A DNA stretch of 64,000 bases from Henricia sp. BOLD:AAB3569 (Eukaryota > Echinodermata > Asteroidea > Spinulosida > Echinasteridae): positions 1-64,000 of the forward strand of contig JBBELK010001253.1 in NCBI GenBank assembly GCA_037783545.1, written 5' to 3'. Shown in pieces: positions 52,036-63,284 of the stretch. A program made the position numbers and the translations under genes. How positions within the stretch are numbered: the stretch's first letter is position 1; each line of letters begins with the position of its first letter. The notes under the pieces are model-generated. The model was not told the origin of the DNA. It searched no databases and worked only from the letters and a program-made list of their open reading frames with translations.

Positions 52036-52760
52036 TCTATGGCGTCGGTCTGCTTGAGTATCGATTTGTGTCGTTGAAACTGTTAAGGGGCGTTCACACT
52101 ATCGCGGAAAATTCACACTTTCGCGCTGCGCTCACCGCATTGCATGAGTTCCTAATCGCCGATTATTCCAAAATAGAAAATTCCACTCTGGTATAAACTT
52201 GGGGCTTCTCTGATACCTCACTGGCTGCGCGTTGGAAAGGTCAGCGCACCGCGGTCAGAGTTCAACAAATTTGAACTCTGACCCAGCTGAAAACGTTTTG
52301 CGCATCGCGATAGACATAGTCAAATATATATGTTTTGGTCCTTGGGGTGCACGGGTTGTGCACAAGTCTATGAAGAGGTTAGATGATTTGGTCCTTGTGG
52401 GGTTTGGTCCTTGGGTGGTTCGGGTCCTTGGGGGGTTCTCGACAGTCCTTAGTTTTCGCACCAAAAACACTAAATTATTTAAGGAAAATTCAAGATTTTC
52501 TGTTCACATATCAAAATTGGGGGTCTCTAGTAACCGCTAAACGTGAGGGTTTAAACAAAATAGGTAAATAAAGTCGAAAAACCATCGTTTTTAGTGTCCA
52601 AAGGTGGTCAATTCCAAAACCCCACAAGGACCAGGACACACGTACATGCATGCTGCGCTGCAGATATCGATATCGATATCGCGGTATCGAACACCGCGAC
52701 GTGAATTAATATTTATGAGCTCGATTGACCTTTGACCCCAGCGGGGAATTTGAGGTTAAG

Positions 52761-52857
52761 TTCTGGACTATATTATGCGCTATCCAAATCATGTCGATAT
52801 TGCGCCCTCTATAGTCGGCCGCGCTACTATCCAATATCGCGATAATATAGTCCAGAA
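52761..52857. mobile_element. MITE, 97 bp, copy 2 (pairs with 44938-45034)
   Basis: Same length and nearly the same sequence as copy 1 (about 4 differences seen). Confidence 0.75.
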
Positions 52858-53754
52858 TCTGGACTATTCACAACGCGGAAGCTGGACCGGGAAACTCGCC
52901 CGTAAAACGGCTCACATGTTCGGCAAATTTTATGTATGTTTACCGAACAGTTGACTTTTGACCTTACGCGTTGTGAACTCTTTGCTGATGCATACATTAT
53001 TTTACAATCTTCCGTCAATCACCAACCACGACAATGAATAATGCAAACATCATCTGATATTAGCCGTTAGTTCAGATATGATAGAAAAAAACCCAAAATT
53101 TAGGAGTTAATTAATCTGAGTGAAGAACCACCCACTTTCTTGAAAACTACTAATTTCACTCACTATCACATAACATGCTTTGTACACAATGTTTGAAGTA
53201 TTATAAATTGTTGGGCAGATTTTTAAAAATTTCAAAATGCCCTTATTAAATTTTTGTAAGTTTAATGTTGAAAGGAGTCTCTCAAAGCCACATGGTTTTA
53301 CAAAAGTAATTGTACATTTTCTAAAGTCAAATATGACCCATTTGATTTTCATTTAGGCCAACAAAAAATAAGGCAAATTGTTGTGACCCAAGGATCGACC
53401 TTTTACGGCCTATTTAAAACAATACTTTGTTTATGATTCTTCTTGCATGTTTTTGTTTTTACAGCAAGCAGAATTGCAGAAAATTAATTAGAGCAACTTG
53501 CTTGCATAAGCCTCCGAAAATATACTGGAATAACGTTTAATGGAACAAATTTAAATTTGATGTTTATTAGTTTACTAAATGTTTAAAATTTCACCCTTTT
53601 CAGTGCTTTGAGGAGAATGCTTTGAGAAGGCCCATTAATTTTGTGGATATGAAGCTGTTTTTACGAATTCCAGGGAACAACAGCAAACTACTTTGTAGAT
53701 AGGACAGAAGCCCTTGAAGGAAATTTGCACAGTTTGGTTAACTAAAAAAAAAAT

Positions 53755-54093
53755 GGAAATGTTCGTCAACATTGTCTGATTCATTAGTTCAATATTTGAC
53801 TTCAAGTGCAGAAATAATTTGAATTTTTAGGTTGAATTCCATATCCGACCACTATAAACGTCTTTATTCTGTAAATGAAAAATAAACAATGCATGTTACA
53901 ACAAGTTTGATGATACAAATGAGAAATAAAATTATGACATGTCTGATTTTAGGCCCCCAGCCTGGATTTCCATTGTAATTTATAAAACCATGTAAAATTT
54001 TAGTCTAGTTGTAAAAACCATGGTGTAAAAACTAAGAAAGAGAAATTATCATGATTTTTAAATTTTTTCCCACTGCTGTCCAACATTGTCCAA
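53755..54093 (+). repeat. Tandem duplication of 339 bp, unit 1
   Basis: Starts GGAAATGTTCGTCAACATTG and ends CACTGCTGTCCAACATTGTC. Unit 2 follows directly. Non-coding. Confidence 0.9.
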
Positions 54094-54424
54094 GGAAATG
54101 TTCGTCAACATTGTCTGATTCATTAGTTCAATATTTCACTTCAAGTGCAGAAATAATTTGAATTTTTAGGTTGAATGCCATATCCGACCACTATATTTTA
54201 TATTAAATAAAAAATAAACAATGCATGTTAGAACAAGTTTGATGATAAAAATGAGAAATAAAATTATGACATGTCTGATTTTAGGCCCCCATATGCAGCC
54301 TAGATTTCCATTGTTATAAAACCATGAAAATGTTAGTTTGGTTGTAAAAACCATGGTGTAAAAACTAAGAGAGAGAAATTTTCATGATTTTTATATTTTT
54401 TCCCACTGTTGTCCAACATTGTTC
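54094..54424 (+). repeat. Tandem duplication, unit 2
   Basis: Repeats unit 1 with scattered differences and a few small indels (about 90-95% by eye), ending CACTGTTGTCCAACATTGTT. Confidence 0.9.
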
Positions 54425-54611
54425 AATGTTTTGGCCATGGAATTGGGTCTTAATCTACACGGACAGGCACCCCCGGCCGGGGACAGGAAGTCACCGGGCT
54501 GGGCTGGGCGCGCACTCGTACCGAGAAATGCCGCTTCTCGCGGCAGGCCATGCGCCACGGTCACTGCACGAAAACGGCCCGATATCATTTTCGCGCGGCA
54601 CGGTGAATCAT

Positions 54612-54728
54612 AGACTTGGTTCCAAGTCCGAGATCCTGTTTTGTTTTCCGTTTCCGATTTTTGAAATGTATGGACAGGGAACTAGTATATTTCGGTTCAG
54701 GATCTCGGACTTGGGAATCATGCACGCC
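54612..54728. mobile_element. Small inverted-repeat element
   Basis: CTTGGTTCCAAGTCCGAGATCCTG and the inverse CAGGATCTCGGACTTGGGAA form ends of about 22 bp. GC-rich DNA with stop-free frames on both strands surrounds it (54430-54600). Confidence 0.5.
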
Positions 54729-56378
54729 AGTTGTACACGGTCTATGGGAATTAAGTCCAAAACAGGACGTAACGATATGATTGGTCGAAGTCACAGGGAG
54801 CCTTACGTTTAATGAATATTCATTAGAACTTTTTCTTATAATCCGTGTCGGCTGCACTACAGTTGTTTGCCCAGTTTCGAATCATTGCCGGTTACGAATC
54901 ATTTCAAGTTTAAGTGTAGCGCATGAAAACAAATTTTAAAACTAAACACTCAAAATACTATACATTTGAAGACCAATTAATCATTAATCATTTTAATCAT
55001 GTAATTTGTCCCGAGTTTTTTCGATTCTGTCAACGATACGGCCACATTTTTTAACTCAATATAATTTTACGACCATAAAAAATCTGGCGCACAGGCGGGC
55101 TTGTCACAGGATAACCCACAAAACCGCGAAATGTTGCGGGGCTACAGACGGGTTTTACACATACAAAGTAAGTACTATTATTCACAAAGTTTCAATAAAA
55201 AATGGGAAACTATGGAGCAGTGAATATTTATAATACTTGCAAGTTAAGATGCAGTGTCGTTTGTCTAGTTTGGAATCGTGGGAGTAGCTTAGATGAACGT
55301 TGTCTTGCGCTGTGCCTGCGGGATGACCTTACATAAAACAGCCGTTCTCCTTGGAGGGTTGTTTGGCATTTTTGCGCAGTAAATGCATTGGGCATCTACG
55401 GCTGTTTCATGTGTCACAATTCCACATAAGCAGCAGCGTTAATGTGGCACTGCACACTGACACCCGGCCTTGAAATAACCCACAGCACCTCAGCAAATTG
55501 CCATCGGTGCCCTGTGCTTGCTGTGTTGCCCTTAAAAAGTTCTAACACAAATTTTCCATTTCCTCATTCAGGTGCCAGTGCACTATAAGAGAAAATTGCT
55601 GTGCCCTTTTGAAAATGAATTTCGAGGCCTGTGACACTACACCCTCTGTGGAAAGATTCTACTTCAATGAAGACAATATGTCTGCACTGATTTTACAGCT
55701 TACTGCTAAACAGTGTAGTTAATTGTGATGGGAAACTCTAATTTTAATTAACATTTTTGTTTTTAGAGTAAAACTTGCAGGACTTCTATGAGTAAAATCT
55801 TTCCCCTTTCATTTTTTTGTGAAAAAGACAAGGTTCAGTCAAGTTTGATGGCTCAAATTTGCTCACAACTCCTGTTAATGCAAAGTTGTAAATGATAAAA
55901 AATCTTTCAATGATCAATCAAATCTTGAAGACAAAATTCTGCTCTGTATAATTTTTGAATTGGAACACAATAAAAAGAAGCCATTTATATTGACATCTAG
56001 TAAGTTTTTATACATTTAGGATTCTTTTATTTTATTTACATGTATTTTCATGTTAAACTCTATTTGTAATGCCAAGCAGTTGGTTACATAATTTCATAAT
56101 TTAAAAATTACATGCTTTTTGTAAAATGTGTCAAGCTTTAATCAATTTTAATGGGTCAAATTTGCTTAACACACTGAACCCCTACTCAAACCGTGAGCCA
56201 TTTGCAACAGAATGAACAAAAATCGTCAACACAAAACTCTGCTTAACTTCAGGGGCCAGTTTTATGCTAACAAGATCTTGACTTGCAAAGGTTAATTTTA
56301 GTTTAAATAGAAAGCAGCCTTTTTACAGTTTCAACTTTAGACAACCTTTTCTATAATAGTTACATGATTTGTACATAC
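54729..56378. other. No gene recognised
   Basis: AT-rich DNA upstream of the Ngaro fossil. No exon, RNA gene or repeat pair was seen. Confidence 0.4.
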
Positions 56379-56872
56379 GAGATTTTATCACAAATTAGTG
56401 ATCAAATCCTTTACACTTGGGGAAAAAATTATCTCTGGTTTCTGAATGTGTTTGCCATTCAGGCAGCCTTCACTCCCATTCAGTCATTGCATGTTTTTGC
56501 TGCCTTTGTGGGTCAGGTTGACAGCGTGCTGCTGTATGGCAAAATTCCCATTGATATGTGTACAAACAAGGTTATGCAAATTTGGGCTTCAGTGACGGAT
56601 CCTGTGTGTAACAGAAATTTGCACTGCACTGGGATTGGTCAATTGCCTCCAATTGAGGAGCCAATAACTTGCACTGTTTGAAGTTTTCTGTTTCTGCCAA
56701 CTTTGGGCCAATGGGCCTTTTCCTTTGTTGGGCAGATTCTGCTTACTTTGGACCAATGGGCTTTCTTTTTGATTTTTGCCAACCTATCAGCAAAATGTTT
56801 GGGTTTGTTGTGGAAGAAAATAGTTGCTAGGGCTCATTCTGTCACAGCTTTTCGTGCAGGCTAGATCTTTGA
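56379..56872 (+). repeat. Ngaro A1 repeat
   Basis: Starts GAGATTTTATCACAAATTAG and ends GGCTAGATCTTTGA. Matches A2 at a constant offset of 5709 bp. Confidence 0.9.
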
Positions 56873-57030
56873 ATATGAACTTTGGCACAGCTTTTCGTGC
56901 AGGCTGAATCTTTGGCACAGTTTTTTTGTGCAGAATATGAACTTTGGCACAGCTTTTCGTGCAGGCTGGATCTTTGGCACAGTTTTTCGTGCAGATTTGA
57001 ACTTTGGCACAGGTTTCGTGCAGGCTGGAA
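56838..57030 (+). repeat. Short tandem repeats in the Ngaro 5' region
   Basis: Five or six units of the type CTTTGGCACAGCTTTTCGTG then CAGGCTGGAT, 25-45 bp each, starting at the end of A1. Only the first unit is kept in A2. Confidence 0.85.
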
Positions 57031-57148
57031 CTTAATGTGAAGTTTACATGTGCGCGGCTCTGCTCTGGTGGTATCTGTGTTGTCATTTCTGCAACTCTAA
57101 CGGCAAACGTTTGTTCTGGAACACACTGAAATACAATTGTTAACAGCA

Positions 57149-57445
57149 ATGCCGCGGCGGCCAAACCAACCAGTTCGGGCCCGTGAGCCAGCTCCCCTTC
57201 GTCGGCTGAAGACACAATGGACCAAAAGGAGATCTCCACGGGTGAACAAGACAGTTTCTCCAGCAGAGGCAACCATTCCATCGATTGATTTTCCTGCTAT
57301 GCCTTCACAAGTTTGGCAAGTGGAAATGGGAGAAAACAGTCAACAGCAACAGCTGCCCCAGCAGCAACAGCGACTGCTGCCCCAGCAGCAACAGCAACAG
57401 CTGCCCCAGCAGCAACAGCTGCCCCAGCAACCCGTGACCATGTAA
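57149..57445 (+). CDS. Ngaro leader ORF, basic and Gln-rich
   Basis: ATG at 57149 opens MPRRPNQPVRAREPAPLRRL, with many Arg and Pro; the second half is a QQQQLPQQQQ repeat. About 98 codons. It could be the N-terminal part of the Gag-like product or a separate ORF; no domain was recognised. The CAG/CCCCAGCAGCAACAG repeats make its length variable. Confidence 0.4.
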   Translation: MPRRPNQPVRAREPAPLRRLKTQWTKRRSPRVNKTVSPAEATIPSIDFPAMPSQVWQVEMGENSQQQQLPQQQQRLLPQQQQQQLPQQQQLPQQPVTM

Positions 57446-57618
57446 GCTCCAGCTACGGGTATTCCCTTGCCTTCGGCGTCGAGCTTAGTTACATGTAGGC
57501 CTAGGCCTAGATCTACCGGGATTTATGGTAGTGGGACATCACACCAAGAGTCAGGTACCGGTAATAGGTGTCACCCTGTTTGGTTGCTCAGTCAACAGGT
57601 GTTTGCACTGATACATGT

Positions 57619-58452
57619 ATGAGTAGCGATAGGCCTAATGTATGTGAGCCGGTTGCAATTTTGACTGGTTCTCCTGAACCCTTTCCAAACGTCAGCGCGC
57701 CATTAGGCTCCCTTCTCCCTTGTGCTATCAAAGAAAAAATCTGGCAGGGGTCCTTTGTGGACTTTTCGCTGTTGTATAAGGATAATGCCGCTGTTGCACT
57801 TGCCAATTCCGATTATGCTGGTTTTGAGCTAGCAGTTGTTGGCGGTAAAATGGTTTTTAAGCAAGCAGCGAAAGCTCAGAAAAAGATCGACTCACTTGAC
57901 AAATGGCAATCTGCCTTCCACACCTTCATGTCGGTTTTCCTCATGAAAAACCCCCATCGCTGGGGCGAATTACTCAAGTATGCAGAAATCATTCGCACAG
58001 CGGCTCTTCAATTCCCTGGGTGGGGTTGGAAGGCATATGATGAGCAGTTCAGGCTGCACCAAGAAAATGATCCCACACGCTCATGGGGGGTGGTGGACAC
58101 CGAATTGTGGTTGACCGTAGCAGCAGCTACAGTAAACACACCCATCTCTAGCCCCAGCTCTGCCCCGTTGATTTCCCACGGGCAAAAGCATGGTGTTTGT
58201 TATGGTTTCAATAGCTACAAGGGTTGCCAATTTGGCGCTTGCCGTTTTCAACACAAATGCAGTCGATGTTTTCGTTCCGGGCATGGAGTTCACAATTGTC
58301 GAAGTACTCCCCTACCACACCCCATGCCTGGCCAGGCTTCCAACATAAGGCGTGGTTTCAACCGCAATGCCGTGGCAAGCGCTCCGGCTGCACAGGCTGA
58401 ATCAAACAAGCGTCTGCTAGGCAAGAATTCAGCGCAGGCCCAACCGACTTAA
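57619..58452 (+). CDS. Ngaro Gag-like protein
   Basis: About 277 codons from ATG 57619 (an in-frame open stretch extends a little upstream). The middle (KIDSLDKWQSAFHTFMSVFL, EIIRTAALQFPGWGWKAYDE, QFRLHQENDPTRSWGVVDTE) matches what I know of the conserved W..AF..(Y/F)......(Y)...I..(A)....W..YD..FR region of DIRS/Ngaro Gag-like proteins. The C-terminus carries a CCCH-type finger (CYGFNSYKGCQFGACRFQH) followed by a CCHC knuckle (CSRCFRSGHGVHNC), both presumably for nucleic-acid binding. Confidence 0.7.
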   Translation: MSSDRPNVCEPVAILTGSPEPFPNVSAPLGSLLPCAIKEKIWQGSFVDFSLLYKDNAAVALANSDYAGFELAVVGGKMVFKQAAKAQKKIDSLDKWQSAFHTFMSVFLMKNPHRWGELLKYAEIIRTAALQFPGWGWKAYDEQFRLHQENDPTRSWGVVDTELWLTVAAATVNTPISSPSSAPLISHGQKHGVCYGFNSYKGCQFGACRFQHKCSRCFRSGHGVHNCRSTPLPHPMPGQASNIRRGFNRNAVASAPAAQAESNKRLLGKNSAQAQPT

Positions 58453-58471
58453 TCATGAAGTTCTTAATAAG

Positions 58472-60007
58472 ATGCTCGATGAATACCCAAATCAGTCTGA
58501 TGCATGCACATTGCGCAGTGGTTTTGCTGCTGGTTTTTCTCTTGGTTATAATGGCGCTCGAGTTGGCCGGTCCGCCGAATGCCTTAAATCTGCACTTGAG
58601 CACCCTAACATTGTTTTGGACAAGATTGACAAAGAAACAAAACTTGGTCGAATTGCAGGGCCATTTGACACCTGTCCCTTTCCCCACTTGCAGTGTTCCC
58701 CAGTTGGGTTGGTGCCAAAACATGAACTTAATTCATACCGTTTAATTCACCATTTGTCTTTCCCAGCTGGGGGGTCTATTAATGACTTCATTGATAAGGA
58801 CCAATGTGTGGTTCATTATGCGTCATTTGACAAGGCAATGCAAATGGTTTGTAGGGCTGGCCGTGGGTCATGACTAGCAAAGTCCGATATAAAGTCGGCC
58901 TTCAGGCTGCTCCCTGTAGCACCAGCTGACTATGAATTGCTGGGCTTCACATTTCAAGGGAATTTCTACTTTGACAGGTGCCTACCAATGGGGTGTTCTA
59001 TTTCATGTGCATTATTCGAAAAGTTCAGCACATTCCTTGAGTTTCAGATTCAGAAATTGACGCGATCATCATTGATCACACACTACCTTGATGATTTTCT
59101 GTTTGTTGATAGGTCAAAATTGCAATGTAATGAAGTTTTCATTACATTTGCACACATGTGTTCAGACTTAGGCGTCCCCCTTGCCCTTGAGAAAACCGAG
59201 GGCCCGAGTCAGTTAATTACCTACCTGGGTCTGCAAATTGACTCCCAAAGAATGGAGGTGCGGGTCCCGCCAGTCAAAGTGGTTGCACTGCAATCAAAAA
59301 TCGAGCGTGCACTTGCAAAGACCAAACTCACACTTGTTGAAGTACAGTCACTTGTTGGCTCGCTTAACTTTGTTTGCAGGGCAGTTGCACCAGGAAGGGC
59401 CTTTTTACGGCGTTTGATTGGACTAACACAAGGCTTAACCAAACCACATCATCGAGTCCGCGTTTCGGTTGGGGCACGGAAAGATTTAGAAATGTGGGTG
59501 GAATTTTTGACCCATTTCAATGGGATTTCGGCCTTGTCAGATTTTGGGTGGGAGTCTAATTCAACGCTCGAGTTGTTTACTGATGCAGCTGCAAGTATCG
59601 GTTTTGGGGCATTTTTTCAAGGTGAATGGTTCCAAGGGCGTTGGCCCCAATCGGTTCATTTGAACCCTCCCTCTATCGCATTGCTTGAATTTTATCCAAT
59701 CGTTCTTGCAGTAAAATGCTGGGCTCCCAAACTGGCCAACAAGCGGGTGCGCTTTCACTGTGATAACATGGCCGTTGTTTGCATTATAAATAGACAGACA
59801 TCATCTTGCCCCAAAATCATGAATTTGCTAAGCGTGTTCGTTTTACAGTGTTTACGATTTAATATTGTTTTTAAGGCTGTTCATGTTCCTGGAGTGTTCA
59901 ATAATATTGCTGAGTCTTTGTCCCGATTTCAGGTAGAGCGTTTTCGTATCGTTGCTCCACAGGCAGCGACACAAATGAGCCGCTTACCCGACCTTTGCCT
60001 GATGTAG
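58472..60007 (+). pseudogene. Ngaro reverse transcriptase and RNase H region
   Basis: RT landmarks: SPVGLVPKHELNSYRLIHHL, the YLDDFLFVD active-site box, LP(M)GCSISCALFEKF and LGVPLALEKTEGP. RNase H follows: LELFTDAAASIGFGAF with the first Asp, LLEFYPIVLAVKCW with the Glu, and FHCDNMAVVCIINRQTSSCP with the next Asp, then FNNIAESLSRF. DIRS-order RTs are usually followed by this compact RNase H and then a tyrosine recombinase, as here. Not a whole reading frame. Confidence 0.8.
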
Positions 60008-60109
60008 TTGACTCGGAGATTGACCGTTTGTTATTCCTTGCCTGGGCTCCGAATTCTCATAAAACTTTTTCTACGGGTTGGCAGGCATTTATTCGTTTTT
60101 TAGAATTTC

Positions 60110-60952
60110 GTGGCTATGCAACCAATTTACCAGCTTCAGTCCGTTCGAGAATTTGTTGCTTGGTTGTCTTTGGAAAAATTGTCGCCCTCCACGATCATGA
60201 CATATGTCGGTGGGGTTCGTCACTACCATAAACTTCACGGTTGGCCTGATCCCACTGATGATTTCATTGTTTCTAAACTGCTGGAAGGTGCCCGTAGAGA
60301 CCGTGGTTTGGCCGACAGTCGATGGCCAATTTCATTGCCTCTTTTACTTAAAATTGTGCAATCACTACCGGCTGTGTGTTTCTCTCATTTTGAGGCAGTA
60401 ATGTTCAAAGTGACAATGCTCTGTGCATTTTTTGGTTTTTTGCGGGATGGGGAGTTTTCCGCCAATTCCAAAAATAGAGTGCAGGAGTCGGCACTGCTCA
60501 TTGGGGATGTAGAATTTTGTAATTCACAAAATGCAGATTTTTCCGCAAAACTTTCGCTGCGGCACAGCAAAGCAAACCAGCTTGGCCCTCCTCAATCCAT
60601 TCTTTTGGCTCAATGTAGTGATGTTTTGCTTTGTCCCGTGCGAGCGCTGCATGCTTTTGTTGCGATTCGTCCAAAAGTTGAAGGCATCCTTTTTTGCCAC
60701 TTTGATGGCAGTCCGATGACACGGTCTCAGTTTTGCACTGTGCTCAAGAAGACATTGTCATTTGCAGGGCTTCTGGAGCACAATTACCAGACACACTCAT
60801 TTCACATTGGCGCAGCCACAACGGCCTTTGACATGGGGCTTCCATTGCACGACATTCAAATGTTAGGGCGCTGGCGGTCGCATGCAGTGTTAAGATACAT
60901 TAGATCTCGGCACTCACATTCAGCTGGTGCATGTAATTCTTCTGTTCAGTAA
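60110..60952 (+). pseudogene. Ngaro tyrosine recombinase region
   Basis: Overlaps the RT region's tail in layout and precedes the SGNH region. Landmarks: VREFVAWLSLEKLSPSTIMT and YVGGVRHYHKLHG (core-binding domain), LCAFFGFLRDGEF (first Arg of the catalytic set), LLCPVRALHAF, and HSF.IGAATTAFDMGLP.HDIQMLGRWRS..VLRYIR, the conserved C-terminal box ending in the nucleophile Tyr. This enzyme would integrate a circular DNA copy. The region is recognisable end to end but I treat it as a fossil. Confidence 0.8.
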
Positions 60953-61014
60953 TTCTGACTTCTTTTTTGTTTTTCTTTTCTTTTTGTCAAATTTGTTTTT
61001 TGCATGCAAAGGTT

Positions 61015-61554
61015 CACACACTGTTTGGATCGTGGGGGATTCCATTGTTCGTCGGGCTCACCAGCAACTTAATGTTCCAGTGCATGTCATTTGGAATGGC
61101 AAGGGTGGAGCAGGTTTGTGCGATCTGCCCCAATTGCTTTGTGCCATAAGGTCTCCTCCTCCAGCAATTCTACTTGTACATTTGGGGGAGAATGATTTGG
61201 TCCGTTGCGACCTATTTCAAATGCGGCAACGTATTGCCTATTTTCTGCAATTTTGTAAGCTAAATTTCCCCGACACTGTCATTGTGTGGTCTGCCATTCT
61301 CCCCCCGTCTTTTCTACTTTGGGGCACATGACCAAAACAGCATGGAAGGCATTCGGCGTTCTATTAATCGGTGGGCACGGTCCCGTTGTCGGGTTTTTGG
61401 AGCCACATTTCTATCACATCCCCAATTTGATTGGAAGAACGTTGCCCTTTACAGGTGGGATGCGGTGCACTTGAGTAACGTAGGCACCGACCTGCTTTGT
61501 GGCGACTTTCTATCCAGTATCCTGGCACATTTGCCTAATTTTTATAGGAGCTAA
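61015..61554 (+). pseudogene. Ngaro SGNH-hydrolase region
   Basis: VWIVGDSIVRRAHQQ contains the GDS block, HLGENDLVRCD the G.ND block, and WDAVHLSNVGTDLLCGDF the D..H block of SGNH/GDSL hydrolases. Ngaro elements of some animals have such an ORF after the recombinase; its role in the element is unknown. Confidence 0.75.
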
Positions 61555-61632
61555 TTGTTGTGGGAATTCTGGGACATTGGTGGGCGTGGTCTTGGCTGTC
61601 TTTTTTCTGTTGGGGCGTGCGTTGCACGTGTG

Positions 61633-62087
61633 GCATTCGGAACAGGTTTTTACGACAGCCAACCCATGACCAACGTGTCATTTAATTATTGTTGAAGTTT
61701 TTGATATTTGGTGTTGTAAATTTTATTGTATTCTGTGAGGTTAAAATTGTAAGGTTACAGAAACACCCCCGTATGCTGTACCGCAGGGGTGTGATTTCCT
61801 GTATGTGCCACCACAGTGCAGTAATGTCTGTTTCCCACAAATTGATCATTATTACTATGGCTGGTGAACCAGTGGGCCTGTTTAGCCCTGGGAGCCTGGG
61901 TGCCCATTTAATAACAAGTGGCCTGATTGGCCTGTTTGTGTTTGGAATTGGACCTGGGTGTCCAATTGTCCATGCTTTGTGTTTTGGTGACTGTGGGCCT
62001 GTAAGCCCAAAATTAAAATAAGTTGCTGTGACAAGACAAGATAAAAAATGTGTCAAATTTTACCCTTTGTTTTGAGTCCATGTGTAA
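61633..62087 (+). repeat. Ngaro B1 repeat
   Basis: Starts GCATTCGGAACAGGTTTTTA and ends TTGAGTCCATGTGTAA, directly joined to A2. Shorter than B2 by about 55 bp. Confidence 0.9.
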
Positions 62088-62581
62088 GAGATTTTATCAC
62101 AAATTAGTGATCAAATCCTTTACACTTGGGGAAAAAATTATCTCTGGTTTCTGAATGCGTTTGCCATTCAGGCAGCCTTCACTCCCATTCAGTCATTGCA
62201 TGTTTTTGCTGCCTTTGTGGGTCAGGTTGACAGCGTGCTGCTGTATGGCAAAATTCCCATTGATATGTGTACAAACAAGGTTATGCAAATTTGGGCTTCA
62301 GTGACGGATCCTGTGTGTAACAGAAATTTGCACTGCACTGGGATTGGTCAATTGCCTCCAATTGAGGAGCCAATAACTTGCACTGTTTGAAGTTTTCTGT
62401 TTCTGCCAACCTTGGGCCAATGGGCCTTTTCCTTTGTTGGGCAGATTCTGCTTACTTTGGACCAATGGGCTTTCTTTTTTATTTTTGCCAACCTATCAGC
62501 AAAATTTTTGGGTTTGTTGTGGAAGAAAATAGTTGCTAGTGTTCATTCTGTCACAGCTTTTCGTGCAGGCTGGATCTTTGA
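62088..62581 (+). repeat. Ngaro A2 repeat
   Basis: 494 bp, matching A1 with about 8 differences. It carries a 64-codon open stretch that is also present in A1 (MHVFAAFVGQVDSVLLYGKI); I take it as incidental. Confidence 0.9.
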
Positions 62582-62635
62582 CCCACCACCACCCCTGCAA
62601 CCACCTTTTGTTTTGTTTTATTTTTGACTTGGGGT

Positions 62636-63147
62636 GCATTCGGAACAGGTTTTTACGACAGCCAACCCATGACCAACGTGTCATTTAATTATTGTTGAAG
62701 TTTTTGATATTTGGTGTTGTAAATTTTATTGTATTCTGTGAGGTTAAAATTGTAAGGTTACAGAAACACCCCCGTATGCTGTACCGCAGGGGTGTGATTT
62801 CCTGTATGTGCCACCACAGTGCAGTAATGTCTGTTTCCCACAAATTGATCATTATTACTATGGCTGGTTAACCAGTGGGCCTGTTTAGCCCTGGGGGCCT
62901 GGGTGCCCATTTAATAACAAGTGGCCTGATTGGCCTGTTTGTGTTTGGAATTGGACCTGGGTGTCCAATTGTCCATGCTTTGTGTTTTGGTGACTGTGGG
63001 CCTGTAAGCCCAGTGTATGGTGTTGATGCCAGCTTGCCCAAATCAATCGGTATCTGGCATGTTTGTTTAAAATTAAAATAAGTTGCTGTGACAAGACAAG
63101 ATAAAAAATGTGTCAAATTTTGCCCTTTGTTTTGAGTCCATGTGTAA
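62636..63147 (+). repeat. Ngaro B2 repeat, right end of the element
   Basis: Same start as B1 and ends CATGTGTAA at 63147; contains about 55 bp (GTGTATGGTGTTGATGCCAG and onward) that B1 lacks. Confidence 0.9.
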
Positions 63148-63284
63148 ATGTAGTGCACATTTTTGTAATTTCAAAACGAATACTGGATATTCTTTGCATT
63201 TGTTTTTTTCCTTTGATGATCTGAAATAATTTCAAAACCTTGTGATTGCAAATATACAAAGGGATCTACATGTCTGTAAACATG

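Larger units (their letters stand above)
56379..63147 (+). mobile_element. Ngaro-type (DIRS-order) retroelement fossil, nearly full length
   Basis: About 6.77 kb. The order is A1 repeat - Gag-like - RT/RNase H - tyrosine recombinase - SGNH hydrolase - B1 - A2 - B2, the split direct repeat layout of Ngaro elements. A1 and A2 are each 494 bp with about 8 differences; B1 and B2 differ at about 3-4 positions plus one indel of about 55 bp. The SGNH gene after the recombinase is known from Ngaro elements of several deuterostomes. The coding part is broken in a few places (about three to four), so the copy itself is probably inactive, but the repeat identity of about 98% points to a young insertion. 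No target duplication is expected, as the recombinase inserts a circle. Confidence 0.85.

Noticed and set aside
54391-54613. Overlapping frames at 54.4-54.6 kb as a small gene
   Set aside because: CpG-rich stretch open in three frames next to a MITE, without start context, splice sites or a known motif.
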